DNA from: RGIG1995 sp045658315
Lineage (GTDB): Bacteria; Bacillota; Clostridia; Oscillospirales; CAG-272
Assembly: GCA_045658315.1 (NCBI GenBank)
Contig: JAZOUV010000010.1
Coordinates: 1 to 28,663, forward strand
DNA: 28,663 nucleotides
Reading direction: 5' to 3'
This document shows positions 13,356-21,404 of the stretch, one piece after another. Both the position numbers and the translations under genes were made by a program. Within the stretch, counting starts at the first letter, position 1, and every line of letters starts with the position of its first letter. The notes under the pieces were generated by a model that saw only the letters and a list, made by a program, of their open reading frames with translations, was not told the DNA's origin and did no database searches.

Positions 13356-14105
13356 TTAGGGCTTAAGTCTAACGCCACCGGATACAAGGAGTGTATTACC
13401 TGTGAGCCAAGATGAGTCGTCGGATGCAAGGAAGGAGGCAACAGCGGCAATTTCATGAGGCTGACCGAGTCTCTGCATGGGAGCTTCCTCAATTCTCTGT
13501 TTCATAATATCCTCGGGGATAGTACTAAGAATATCCGTATCAATCATACCGGGAGCAATGGCGTTAACAGTGATATTCTTTCTTCCGCTTTCCATAGCGA
13601 GTGTTCTTGTAAAGCCTTCGATAGCAGCCTTTGCAGCAGAATAGTTGGACTGTCCAACGTTACCGAGAGCAGATGCGGAAGAAATATTAACGATCTTACC
13701 GTAAGCACGTTCTCTCATGCCGGGAATAACTTCTTGACAGCAGTAGAATGTGCCGTAGAAGTGAACGTCCATAACGATCTTTGCATCATCAGCATTCATC
13801 TTGTGGAACATACCATCGCGTGTAATGCCTGCGTTGTTAACGAGAATGTCAACTCTGCCGAACTTTGCGAACACAGATTCAAATGCTGTGTGTACATCTT
13901 CTTTGCATGCAACATTACATTTTACTGCGATAACGCGGTCTCCGGTAGGATCAAACTCTTTTGCTGTAGCTTCTGCAAGAGCAATGTTCATGTCGAGTAT
14001 TGCAACGCCTGCTACGTTGTCTTCAAGAAAGCGTTTAACAATAGCCTTGCCTATACCCTTACCTGCGCCTGTAACAACGGCGTACTTGTTAGTTAAATTT
14101 CCCAT
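13356..14105 (-). CDS. fabG: 3-oxoacyl-ACP reductase-type short-chain dehydrogenase
   Basis: An NAD(P)H-dependent reductase of 249 residues, probably acting on 3-oxoacyl-ACP in fatty acid synthesis. Motifs in order: TGAGKGIG nucleotide-binding loop (about 12-19), NNAG (about 88-91), catalytic Ser in VNISSASA, and YSAAK (Tyr and Lys of the active site). The close of the protein, SWLTGNTLLVSGG, is typical of FabG. It is transcribed alone rather than in a fab cluster, so another acyl or acetoacetyl-CoA reductase role is possible. GGAG precedes the ATG. A perfect consensus promoter lies 263 bp upstream, and the long leader between looks like structured RNA. Confidence 0.88.
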   Translation of the reverse strand: MGNLTNKYAVVTGAGKGIGKAIVKRFLEDNVAGVAILDMNIALAEATAKEFDPTGDRVIAVKCNVACKEDVHTAFESVFAKFGRVDILVNNAGITRDGMFHKMNADDAKIVMDVHFYGTFYCCQEVIPGMRERAYGKIVNISSASALGNVGQSNYSAAKAAIEGFTRTLAMESGRKNITVNAIAPGMIDTDILSTIPEDIMKQRIEEAPMQRLGQPHEIAAVASFLASDDSSWLTGNTLLVSGGVRLKP

Positions 14106-14361
14106 AGTTATTCTCCTTTTATATTATGGTTTTTTATTTTAAAAAAATATTTTCCTGTGTGAATTGTTCCGACGTCGTCTTATCCGCCATCGGACGTGTG
14201 ATTTTAAAAAACACCCATTTCGTTTAAAAAACCTACTCAGACGAATGCCGCAACGAAGGGGGAGGTCAACGACCTTTATTCTTTCGGGCGGCCTAATCAT
14301 AAGTTGGCTCTCGGAGATTTTTATAATAAAATAATTAATACTTTGTAATACATATTAATTA
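14106..14361 (-). ncRNA. Long structured leader or independent RNA upstream of fabG
   Basis: Transcribed leftward from the consensus promoter at 14368-14396. Pairings visible on the RNA strand: GGTC (14274-14271) with GACC (14267-14264); CCGC (14291-14288) with GCGG (14251-14248), or the longer CCGCC with GGCGG (14188-14184); TTCGT (14245-14241) with ACGAA (14223-14219), or TCGTCT (14244-14239) with AGACGA (14180-14175); TCCGA (14194-14190), or a second TCCGA (14315-14311), with TCGGA (14172-14168). Several pairings exclude each other or cross, as in pseudoknotted or switching RNAs. No T-box or SAM signature was seen. It faintly recalls the clostridial raiA motif, from memory only. Confidence 0.5.
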
Positions 14362-14367
14362 TATATA

Positions 14368-14396
14368 TACTGCGAAAGATTGTCAACACATTTTCT
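14368..14396 (-). promoter_or_regulatory. Perfect sigma-A promoter for the fabG leader
   Basis: On the - strand: TTGACA (14396-14391), 17-bp spacer, TATAAT (14373-14368). Full consensus at both hexamers and in spacing, so high basal transcription is expected. The rest of 14397-14510 shows nothing recognisable. Confidence 0.85.
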
Positions 14397-14511
14397 TTCT
14401 TTTCTTAATATCGTGCTAAATTATGCTAAAAAAAGTTAGATTTAGGGCGTTGGCTGAATGAAAATTCTGTAATATCACAAATGGGGGATAATAAGTAAAT
14501 TTTTCAAAAAG

Positions 14512-14549
14512 AAAAAGCATCTGCGGCTTAAAGCCGCATGATGCTTTTT
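14512..14549 (-). terminator. Terminator of the stalked surface-protein gene
   Basis: AAAAAGCATC-TGCGGCTT pairs with AAGCCGCA-GATGCTTTTT, with a one-base bulge. T-rich sequence follows on the - strand. Confidence 0.85.
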
Positions 14550-14565
14550 AACTAATCGGATTTAA

Positions 14566-16020
14566 TTATTTCTTCTTTTTCTTAGCAAGAACGATTCCAA
14601 CTACTACGCCTGCAATTACTACAACTGCTACAACAATTATAATAATGAGAGTAGTATTGTTGCCGCCTTCTTCACCATCGTCATCAATAACAACGGGAGC
14701 CTTTGTTTCTTCTACATCGGGAGCCACTGTAGCTGCGGGCTTTGTTGCTTCGGGCTCTGTTGCATCAGGCTCGTTAGCATCGGTTGTATCAGCAGGCTCA
14801 TCTATAGGATCATCTATAGGAGCGTTATCGATAGCTTCCTGGAGCTGTGCTGCTGTTACACCTTCGGGGAGCTTAATGTCAGTAATGTCGGTAATAGCCA
14901 CGTTGGCATAAGCAAGACCGAGAACATCACCTGTCCAACCGGAGAAGTCAACTGTGCAAGCTGCGGGCAGGTTGTTTTTAGCACCTGTAGCTACCTGGTT
15001 AATAGACCAAGCATTCTTGAAGTCACCGCCGTTAATCTTGATGTTAACGATACCGTCGGTGTTGACGAAACCTGTGGGTCCGACACCATTGATATCACAC
15101 TCAAATGTACCGTTGTTAATTGTAATATTTACGTTACCGCTGAACGGGTTACTATGACCAACTGTACCTGTAATAGTACCAAGGACTGTTGTTGTTCCGT
15201 CAATGGTTAGATTAGAGTTGTAGTTTTCAAGTGCAAAAGCGGTAGAGTCACCGGAAGATGCGGCATAAATATTGTAATAAGTACCGGACTTAATTACCAT
15301 GTTGGAGCTCTTGTCCTTGAGTCCGTCCCATCTTTTGCCTCCGGAAAGGGATACGTAGTTCTGAGGAACGCCTTCAAAAGCTTCGTCAGTAGGATAACAT
15401 TTTACGCCTTCTCCAATAAGTGTGGGATAGTTACAGAAATGGATAATACGACCTGTGCTGCCTGTAGCGATATCAATGTTTTCCCAAATAGTTGAACCAT
15501 TAAGGAGGAGCATAGCGATGTCGTCCAATATAAGCTTAGCACCAGCTTCTTTACGATAGTCAACGCCGTTGTAAACTGATGTGATCTTGATAACATTGTT
15601 TCCAAAAGAAACCGATTCGTTGTCTCTTACAGCGGGGGAACCGTTGTCGCCAACTTCGTTAATACCAATACGTACGGGACCGGTGAGGACTATTGTACCG
15701 CCTCTTTCAGAAAGAAGCTCAATTGCCTGATAGAGAGACGTAAGAACGTGCCATCTTTTTCCGTTCCATTTTTCGTGGTCTTCTGAGGGGATCAAGGGGT
15801 TGTCAGGTGTTAAGCCTGTGCCATCGCCTTCAAGCTCGCCTACTACCACGTTGTTTTCATCCCTGGGAGCATCTTTAATAAAGTAAACATCTTCGCTTCC
15901 GGGTTGAAGTGTGTTGGGGTCAATGTTTGCAGTTTCTTCTGCTGATGCAACAAGTGCAAATGCCGATGTCATAACTGCTACAGCTAACGCCAATACTAAA
16001 AGTTTTGCAAATTTTTTCAT
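14566..16020 (-). CDS. Secreted, membrane-anchored surface protein with a Thr/Pro/Glu stalk
   Basis: Function not recognised. Residues 1-27 form a signal peptide (MKKFAKLLVLALAVAV, ending near VASAEE). The middle (about 80-400) is rich in short beta strands and Asn/Gly turns, with lines such as VNITINNGTFECDINGVG and VNIKINGGDF that suggest a right-handed beta-helix. Residues about 405-445 are a low-complexity Asp/Glu/Pro/Thr/Ala stalk. A single hydrophobic helix (about 455-478) with a terminal KKKKK anchors it. No LPXTG sortase motif is present. AAAAGGAG precedes the ATG. It may be displayed on the cell surface beyond the wall. It is downstream of the deacetylase-like gene, 58 bp apart. Confidence 0.8.
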   Translation of the reverse strand: MKKFAKLLVLALAVAVMTSAFALVASAEETANIDPNTLQPGSEDVYFIKDAPRDENNVVVGELEGDGTGLTPDNPLIPSEDHEKWNGKRWHVLTSLYQAIELLSERGGTIVLTGPVRIGINEVGDNGSPAVRDNESVSFGNNVIKITSVYNGVDYRKEAGAKLILDDIAMLLLNGSTIWENIDIATGSTGRIIHFCNYPTLIGEGVKCYPTDEAFEGVPQNYVSLSGGKRWDGLKDKSSNMVIKSGTYYNIYAASSGDSTAFALENYNSNLTIDGTTTVLGTITGTVGHSNPFSGNVNITINNGTFECDINGVGPTGFVNTDGIVNIKINGGDFKNAWSINQVATGAKNNLPAACTVDFSGWTGDVLGLAYANVAITDITDIKLPEGVTAAQLQEAIDNAPIDDPIDEPADTTDANEPDATEPEATKPAATVAPDVEETKAPVVIDDDGEEGGNNTTLIIIIVVAVVVIAGVVVGIVLAKKKKK

Positions 16021-16043
16021 GGTTTTTTCTCCTTTTGTAAATT

Positions 16044-16064
16044 ATATTGTTAAAAATACAATAT
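16044..16064. promoter_or_regulatory. Inverted repeat upstream of the surface-protein gene
   Basis: ATATTGT (16044-16050), 7-bp spacer, ACAATAT (16058-16064). It shares the ACAATAT half-site with the repeats upstream of the neighbouring deacetylase-like gene and could be an operator. Confidence 0.4.
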
Positions 16065-16077
16065 TACTTTGATTAAT

Positions 16078-17244
16078 TCACGCGATAGTTATCTCAATAA
16101 TACTATCACTGTGTTTTACTTTGTAGGTTTTGAATTCCGTGTGCGTCTCGTAGAGTTCAAATTCTCCGCCTTTAATGCTTTCGGGAATAATATCGTTCTT
16201 TAAGCTGATATAGAATTCGCCTGAAAGAAAATCGTTACCTTTTTCCTGACATTCGGAAATATCTATTCTTATAACCTTGTTGTCAAAATCAACCTTGCTA
16301 TAGGTATGATATACGCACTGGCTGCCTGCAAAAGCAATATCTTTGGATATCATAAGACCGAATATTTCACTCTGTCTCTTGAAGAAGGCTGCCCATTTTT
16401 CAACGTTCTTAAGGTTATTCTGATAGTTATAACGGAGGAAGTTAGGCCAGTGAGCACTGAAAACCGTACCCGTATCTCCGTCACTTTCTCTTACAAAATC
16501 TTGAAGATAATCGGGGTCAACGTCACAGGCGTTCCAAGGAATAGAGCTGTTACAGCACTTTTCCATGTACAGTACGCCGTCTATAAATTCTGTATAGCCA
16601 ACGGGGTTACCCCAACTGTTTGCCCAGTATGTGATTCCGTTCTTTTTCAGTGCAGATGCAACCGAGAGCATATCTTTACTCTTTAAATTGCGGGGAAGAC
16701 CGTTAGGTGCGGCAAAGGAACGTATCTTCTTTTTAAATCCCCACATATCGTACAGCTTAAAGAAAAGATCCATACGGTGAAGTATTTCTTCTTCGGACTG
16801 AGCAGTGAGGAAGTCGTTACCGTCCTTGTATTCAAAATATTCAAGCTCAGTTATCTGCTTTCCATCTTTGTCATAATTTCCGTGAAGGACACCGTGGAGA
16901 GCATATTCAATATATTCGGAGCTTTCTGCAATCTCAAAACATTTCTCAGCAAGCTCCATATTAAGCTTTGACGCCCTGTCCCAATTTTGAGGGTCGAAAG
17001 TTACGCCAACTTCGCCTCGTAAAATATTATCCTTATCCCACTCTGCCAAAACAAGAGGACACATAATTTTCTGTCCGATAGCTTTTCCAATCTCATTGAG
17101 AGCAATATAGTCTTCAGCAACATGGTTCCTCGTCATACCGGAACGAGAGGGTCTGCTCATATGTCTGTCATCGGCACCGATAAACCATCCAACGTCATCA
17201 GTACATATCTGAAGTGCAGTTGGGAGTATAACTGAATTTTTCAT
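16078..17244 (-). CDS. NodB-like polysaccharide deacetylase-family protein
   Basis: A probable (beta/alpha)-barrel carbohydrate deacetylase-like protein of 388 residues. Support: an Asp-Asp motif near the N-terminus (CTDDVGW, 14-20), a His-x3-His-type metal motif (HGVLHG) about 115 residues later, and an Arg/Pro-type third motif (RSFAAPNGLPRN). It has no signal peptide or transmembrane segment, which is unusual for a cell-wall deacetylase, so it may act on a cytosolic sugar or be a distant family member. The start is the ATG at 17244, with GAGGTG seven bases upstream. An in-frame ATG at 17292 adds 16 residues but lies near the promoter and lacks a ribosome binding site. Specific substrate is unknown. 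Confidence 0.6.
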   Translation of the reverse strand: MKNSVILPTALQICTDDVGWFIGADDRHMSRPSRSGMTRNHVAEDYIALNEIGKAIGQKIMCPLVLAEWDKDNILRGEVGVTFDPQNWDRASKLNMELAEKCFEIAESSEYIEYALHGVLHGNYDKDGKQITELEYFEYKDGNDFLTAQSEEEILHRMDLFFKLYDMWGFKKKIRSFAAPNGLPRNLKSKDMLSVASALKKNGITYWANSWGNPVGYTEFIDGVLYMEKCCNSSIPWNACDVDPDYLQDFVRESDGDTGTVFSAHWPNFLRYNYQNNLKNVEKWAAFFKRQSEIFGLMISKDIAFAGSQCVYHTYSKVDFDNKVIRIDISECQEKGNDFLSGEFYISLKNDIIPESIKGGEFELYETHTEFKTYKVKHSDSIIEITIA

Positions 17245-17316
17245 TGTAACACCTCTTATTGTAAGTATACATTCAGTACAATAATTATACACTTTTTTTT
17301 CGTCAAATTAAATACA

Positions 17317-17405
17317 CAATATTGACCAAAATTTTGACAGAATTGTGCAATATTGATTTTTTATGTAATTATTAACAAAAAATTGAGAAAACGGTACAAT
17401 ACTGA
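17317..17405. promoter_or_regulatory. Three CAATATTGA-type repeats upstream of the deacetylase-like gene
   Basis: CAATATTGA at 17317-17325 and 17348-17356, and CAATACTGA at 17397-17405. CAATATTG is itself a palindrome. A -10 (TATAAT on the - strand, 17289-17284) lies downstream with a poor -35 at the expected spacing, so the nearest repeat, about 43 bp before the probable start, could bind an activator. Confidence 0.45.
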
Positions 17406-17486
17406 TACGGCAGAACATTTTTTGTTTGTAAAGAGTTTTTCTATAAAATATCCTACCTTAATCCAAGTATAGTATCTTTAAATAAA

Positions 17487-18287
17487 TTAGGATTGTTTTT
17501 CACTTTCTCTTTTTAGCATATTGTCTAAACATCTTTCTGCGAATGCGAGAAATCTGTGCCATTCTCCTTTATCGGTCAGGTCGGTTTCTCCGTTCAATAC
17601 GCGGAGCATCTTTTTGTCTGTTTGACTTTGTTCGGGATGATTTCCCAAAACCAAATCAACGTCTTCATTTGCAAGTCTTTTAAGACCTTCTTTGAATTTG
17701 TCGCGGCAGTCAAAAGATAAACCGTATTTTTCAAGGAAACCGGCAGCCATACTGTTTGTTCCGATTCCGCCGTGCATTGCGGCAACAATCTTGTCGCCGT
17801 TATCGTCAAGGGTTATCATGAACGACATAACACCGTCGGTATGTCCCGGAGTATGAATACAACGAATGGTAGTACTTCCAAAAGTGAAAGTATCTCCGTC
17901 TTCAATTAACACGTCGCAGTCGAAAAAGGGAAGCGGTTCTTGTCCGAGTTCTCTTGCCCATGAAAGATCGAGCTTTCCGTTTACTATATCGTTGTCGGGA
18001 CGGCCTATATAAGTCTTTGCTCCCGACAGTGCTACAAATTCCTGTGTGTTTCCAAAATGGTCGATATGACCGTGAGAGTGGAAGATGGCACAAAGGTTTT
18101 TGGGGTCAAATCCCAGTGTTTTCATGTTGTTTAATATAAGGTCGTGCATATTCGGGTAACCGGTATCTATCATAACCAAGCCTTCTTCGGTGTCGATGAG
18201 GTGTACCGATACAGCTTCACTTCCAATAAAATAGAGGTTTTTGTGCATACGGAACGGTTGTAATTTAATATCCTGTGCGTTTGTCAT
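17487..18287 (-). CDS. MBL-fold metallohydrolase
   Basis: A cytosolic metallo-beta-lactamase-fold hydrolase of 266 residues. The zinc motif HSHGHIDH (70-77) is intact, followed by HTPGHTDG and a later GNHPEQ that supply the remaining His ligands. Glyoxalase II-like, lactonase-like and quorum-quenching members share these features, so the substrate is open. I place the start at 18287, with GGAG nine bases upstream. The ATG at 18311 would add eight residues and has no ribosome binding site. It has its own promoter (18346-18374). Its neighbours are envelope-related genes, without evident coupling. Confidence 0.85.
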   Translation of the reverse strand: MTNAQDIKLQPFRMHKNLYFIGSEAVSVHLIDTEEGLVMIDTGYPNMHDLILNNMKTLGFDPKNLCAIFHSHGHIDHFGNTQEFVALSGAKTYIGRPDNDIVNGKLDLSWARELGQEPLPFFDCDVLIEDGDTFTFGSTTIRCIHTPGHTDGVMSFMITLDDNGDKIVAAMHGGIGTNSMAAGFLEKYGLSFDCRDKFKEGLKRLANEDVDLVLGNHPEQSQTDKKMLRVLNGETDLTDKGEWHRFLAFAERCLDNMLKRESEKQS

Positions 18288-18345
18288 AATTTTAACTCCT
18301 ACTTTAAGCATTCGTGTTATATTGGTTGGCAGCCTGCCTATATAT

Positions 18346-18374
18346 ATTATAATCTACATTGAACTGTTTGTAAA
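18346..18374 (-). promoter_or_regulatory. Promoter of the MBL-fold gene
   Basis: On the - strand: TTTACA (18374-18369), 17-bp spacer, TATAAT (18351-18346). A GGCAG-G-CTGCC inverted repeat (18328-18338) follows close to the expected transcription start and could be a small operator. Confidence 0.7.
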
Positions 18375-18403
18375 GCAAAACACGTAAAATATTGGCAACT
18401 ATT

Positions 18404-19624
18404 TTATTTGATTATAAATCCGGTGGGGAGATACCAAGATGCATTCGTATAGTAGAACGTAACGCTCGTCATAAGATATTCGCCGTCATAATACATACAT
18501 GACGAAGAACCGCCGTCAAGGTTTGCGGCATTAACTGCACCGAAATCTTTCATTACTTTAATTAAGTCTGAAGCTGAAGCACCAAGGTGTCCGTTTTTTC
18601 CGCGTCCGTCTGTTACGAACATCAGAACCGCACCGTCAGCTCTTTGTCCTATAGCGGTTCTGGGATTAAGACCGCTACCCATGCCGTTCATTTCGCGTAC
18701 CTCGCCGTTAATAATAAGCTGAACGAAATGGTTATTAGCATCAGAGGCTTCGTCTTGGAACGTAACAGCATCACGTATCTTCTTTTCTTTTATCATCTGT
18801 TCAACTTGTCTTGAGTTCATCTTTGAAACGTCAATTATTTGAAGAATGTTGTTTTCCGTAAAGCCAATAAGTACGAGTCCCGCAAAACTTTGGGGCTGGT
18901 TGTACTGGATTTCTCCGTTTGATACGACAACTCCGTAGGGAGAGCCGCCGGTATTGTTATAAGAATTGTAGAGTCCGCCGTTTATACCGCCTATAGCGTT
19001 GTTGTTTTTTACGAGTTCATCAAGTGTTACGCCAATTTCTCTCCATGGGTATATCGTCGCAAGACTGACGCGTGAGGGGTCTTTGACAACAATCATAGTT
19101 CCGAAATATGTAGCGTCGGATACCTCGTATATCTCTATAGGCTCTCCGTCTTCTGCAGAACTATCGTTCTGTTCTTCGTTAGTCGAAGTAATATCAATAT
19201 CAAGCTTGCCGGTCAGTTTCGTTCCGTCGAGGTTTATTAAACCTTCGTCAACGTCAGCATCCATATCCTTCATTTTGTTCTTATCTACAATAGCTTGAAT
19301 TGAATCGGATGAAAGATAGAGAGAGGGAATAAATTTAAATGCACCCGTTTCAAGAAATGTCGGGACTGTAATGTATAGTATTTCTGATATTTTGCCTTCG
19401 GCTTTTTCCTGTTTCGAAACACGGTTTGCACAAAGCATACCTAAAGCACAGTAAAGTGTAAGTACTATTGCAAAAACAAAAGTGAATAAAAAAGCAAGGG
19501 TTTGGAGTATTATTTTTCCGATTCTTTTTTCTTTTTTTGTTTTGTGAGGGCGACGAGGTTTGAGTTTTGATAAATCTATCTCGTTTTCGGTATTTTTTTC
19601 AGGGGGATTTATTTTAGTTTGCAT
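18404..19624 (-). CDS. Membrane-anchored phosphodiester glycosidase (NAGPA-domain) protein
   Basis: A 406-residue protein with a basic N-terminus, one transmembrane helix (about 36-64) and an extracellular domain. The NAGPA/DUF2233-type signatures are clear: GGINGGLYNS, NPRTAIGQRADG, and the hallmark ANLDGGSSSCMYYDG. Related proteins hydrolyse sugar phosphodiesters or remodel exopolysaccharide and wall glycopolymers at the cell surface. The gene starts 11 bp inside the end of the upstream 521-residue protein gene, with AAGGAGAT nine bases before the ATG, so the two are translationally coupled and probably act together outside the membrane. Confidence 0.87.
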   Translation of the reverse strand: MQTKINPPEKNTENEIDLSKLKPRRPHKTKKEKRIGKIILQTLAFLFTFVFAIVLTLYCALGMLCANRVSKQEKAEGKISEILYITVPTFLETGAFKFIPSLYLSSDSIQAIVDKNKMKDMDADVDEGLINLDGTKLTGKLDIDITSTNEEQNDSSAEDGEPIEIYEVSDATYFGTMIVVKDPSRVSLATIYPWREIGVTLDELVKNNNAIGGINGGLYNSYNNTGGSPYGVVVSNGEIQYNQPQSFAGLVLIGFTENNILQIIDVSKMNSRQVEQMIKEKKIRDAVTFQDEASDANNHFVQLIINGEVREMNGMGSGLNPRTAIGQRADGAVLMFVTDGRGKNGHLGASASDLIKVMKDFGAVNAANLDGGSSSCMYYDGEYLMTSVTFYYTNASWYLPTGFIIK

Positions 19625-21179
19625 TGTTTACTATCTCCTTCATCGCAACGAGCTTCCACGTGGGATTATCTTTGTTGTCTTTCGTGTCATCATATTTTAC
19701 AAAATAGCATTTTTCGTTCATTTCGTCATCTGTTCTTCTGCCCAGAACTATCATATGCTTTACAAAGCGGATATCAACCTCAAAGCAGTTTTCCGTAAGC
19801 CATCTGAAATTTGAAACCGATTCCTGTTCAAACGGAGGATTACCCAAGCGGTGAGCACTCGTAAAGGTACGGTCAATGCTGTAGCTGTATTTCCAAGCAA
19901 CGTCATATTGATATGAATTTTTTATGAGATATTTTGAAATAGCGTTAAAATTCAAATCGCAGGTCATATAGAGGCTCCAGTCCTCAAGAACCTTAAGAAC
20001 GTTAATTTCCTTTGCAACTTCTTCGGGAACTGTGTCGTATATTGTTCCGGAGGATATATTTACGATATCTTGAATCTTTACTTCTTTGTCGTATTCAACA
20101 GCATTTCCGTCTCTGTCGATAATTTTGATGTCGGCATCATTTTTCAGTACGACTATTTCGTATACGGGCAAGCGGGGCAGTCCTTCTACCAAATCGGCAA
20201 AAGTTGAATATTCCGCATTTTCTGAATATTCTATACAGCTTTCGGGAACGTTTTGACCGTCAACAGTTACGGTACAGTGGTCTCCTGTCATAAAAGTATA
20301 GCATGTAAGAGGTATGGAAGATTTACCGATATATGTTTCGGTATTTCCAAATACGTCGCTTATCGTAACGTCTGCTTTTGTTACAAGACGGATTCTGTAA
20401 TTGATTCTGCCGTCATCTAAGGTCTCGCCCGTCTGTCTTTCTCCGTTTACGTCAACGAAGAGTGAATCGGGAAGGGTGAGTGTGTAAAAACTGTTGTCAA
20501 ACGCAATTTTGCCGTCGCCGTCGGGCATTTTTATATCGGCCTTATTGTCTTTTTTGTCGGTAATTGTAATTCTCGGAACGGAATAGAGATTTTCAAACTT
20601 AAATATAGTTTTACCGTCTTCCGTTTTTGTACCGTATTCTTCGGTAAGATTTATACCGTTTACGTCAACGAAAATATCCGAATTAACAATTACGTCTTCG
20701 GGGAGTTCAAGTGTGTATGTGTGGGTCAAAGGAACGTATGAAACAAGCTCGTATTTCTGTATGCTTATAATAGCAAGCTTCTGTATCATATCTCCGTCCT
20801 TGCGAAGCTTTATTTCGGCGATTTCATTTCCGTCCGAAATAACTCTATACGTACATTCGTTTTCGTTTATCCATCTTTGTGCCGATAACTTTACGTCACC
20901 TTTAATTTTTTTCAAAAACTCTTTCTTTTGGTCAATGCCGTCTTCAAATATTCCGCTTTCCATTGACGGAACACCTTTTTTTGTCCAAAGCTTGCCGCTT
21001 TCCGCCTCGCTTTCAAGTAAAGATAGGGCGTTTTCCAAATGACGTTGAGGGTGTTCGTTTTCGTAAAGCTCAAGAACGTTGTTTACGTAAAGGAGTGCCA
21101 TAGCGACGAGTACGGCAAGAACAATAACGTACGCTATATAGGTGATTTTAAAAAATTTTGATTTTTGGGGCTTCTTCAT
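19614..21179 (-). CDS. Membrane-anchored extracellular repeat protein of unknown function
   Basis: Not recognised. The 521-residue protein has a basic start (MKKPQKSKFFK), one transmembrane helix (about 12-34) and a large extracellular part. After a first domain (about 40-150) there are three divergent beta-rich repeats of 60-80 residues, each with a YTL-LP or YTF start, a VDVNG/VTVDG turn, and an IxDxxGN-type end. The last 110 residues (SLYMTCDLNFNAISKYLIK onward, through TWKLVAMKEI) resemble an NTF2-like cone fold by pattern only. I chose the ATG at 21179 because GAAGGAG lies ten bases upstream; the ATG at 21218 lacks one. It overlaps and is coupled to the NAGPA gene, so a joint role at the envelope is likely. 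Confidence 0.8.
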   Translation of the reverse strand: MKKPQKSKFFKITYIAYVIVLAVLVAMALLYVNNVLELYENEHPQRHLENALSLLESEAESGKLWTKKGVPSMESGIFEDGIDQKKEFLKKIKGDVKLSAQRWINENECTYRVISDGNEIAEIKLRKDGDMIQKLAIISIQKYELVSYVPLTHTYTLELPEDVIVNSDIFVDVNGINLTEEYGTKTEDGKTIFKFENLYSVPRITITDKKDNKADIKMPDGDGKIAFDNSFYTLTLPDSLFVDVNGERQTGETLDDGRINYRIRLVTKADVTISDVFGNTETYIGKSSIPLTCYTFMTGDHCTVTVDGQNVPESCIEYSENAEYSTFADLVEGLPRLPVYEIVVLKNDADIKIIDRDGNAVEYDKEVKIQDIVNISSGTIYDTVPEEVAKEINVLKVLEDWSLYMTCDLNFNAISKYLIKNSYQYDVAWKYSYSIDRTFTSAHRLGNPPFEQESVSNFRWLTENCFEVDIRFVKHMIVLGRRTDDEMNEKCYFVKYDDTKDNKDNPTWKLVAMKEIVNNAN

Positions 21180-21334
21180 TATGTTATAATTCTCCTTCTC
21201 GGGAAATAGATTATTCAACTTTTTTCGTCAAATTACGTGTAAACTATACTATATCATACTTTTTACCTTTTAGCAACAGTATTTAAATATTATTAGAAAA
21301 TAATCTATTTGATTCGTTTGAACAGCATAGGTAA

Positions 21335-21363
21335 TTGACAATCGGTGAAATTAGGTGTACAAT
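21335..21363 (+). promoter_or_regulatory. Promoter of the dockerin-transglutaminase gene
   Basis: TTGACA (21335-21340), 17-bp spacer, TACAAT (21358-21363). The start would be near 21370, giving a leader of about 35 nt with GGGAG. Confidence 0.7.
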
Positions 21364-21404
21364 TTGATAAAGACTGTAGCATGTAAGATAGGGAGTTTTG
21401 CATT

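Noticed and set aside
13455..14096. 213-codon + strand frame across fabG
   Set aside because: Antisense to fabG; Cys/Asn/Ser-rich shadow translation.
14106..14361. T-box leader before fabG
   Set aside because: No TGG-ACCGCG antiterminator motif and no tail terminator before fabG; fabG is not an aminoacyl or amino acid gene.
14566..14640. Sortase (LPXTG) wall-anchoring signal in the stalked protein
   Set aside because: The C-terminus has a hydrophobic helix and KKKKK, but no LPXTG-like motif in front of it.
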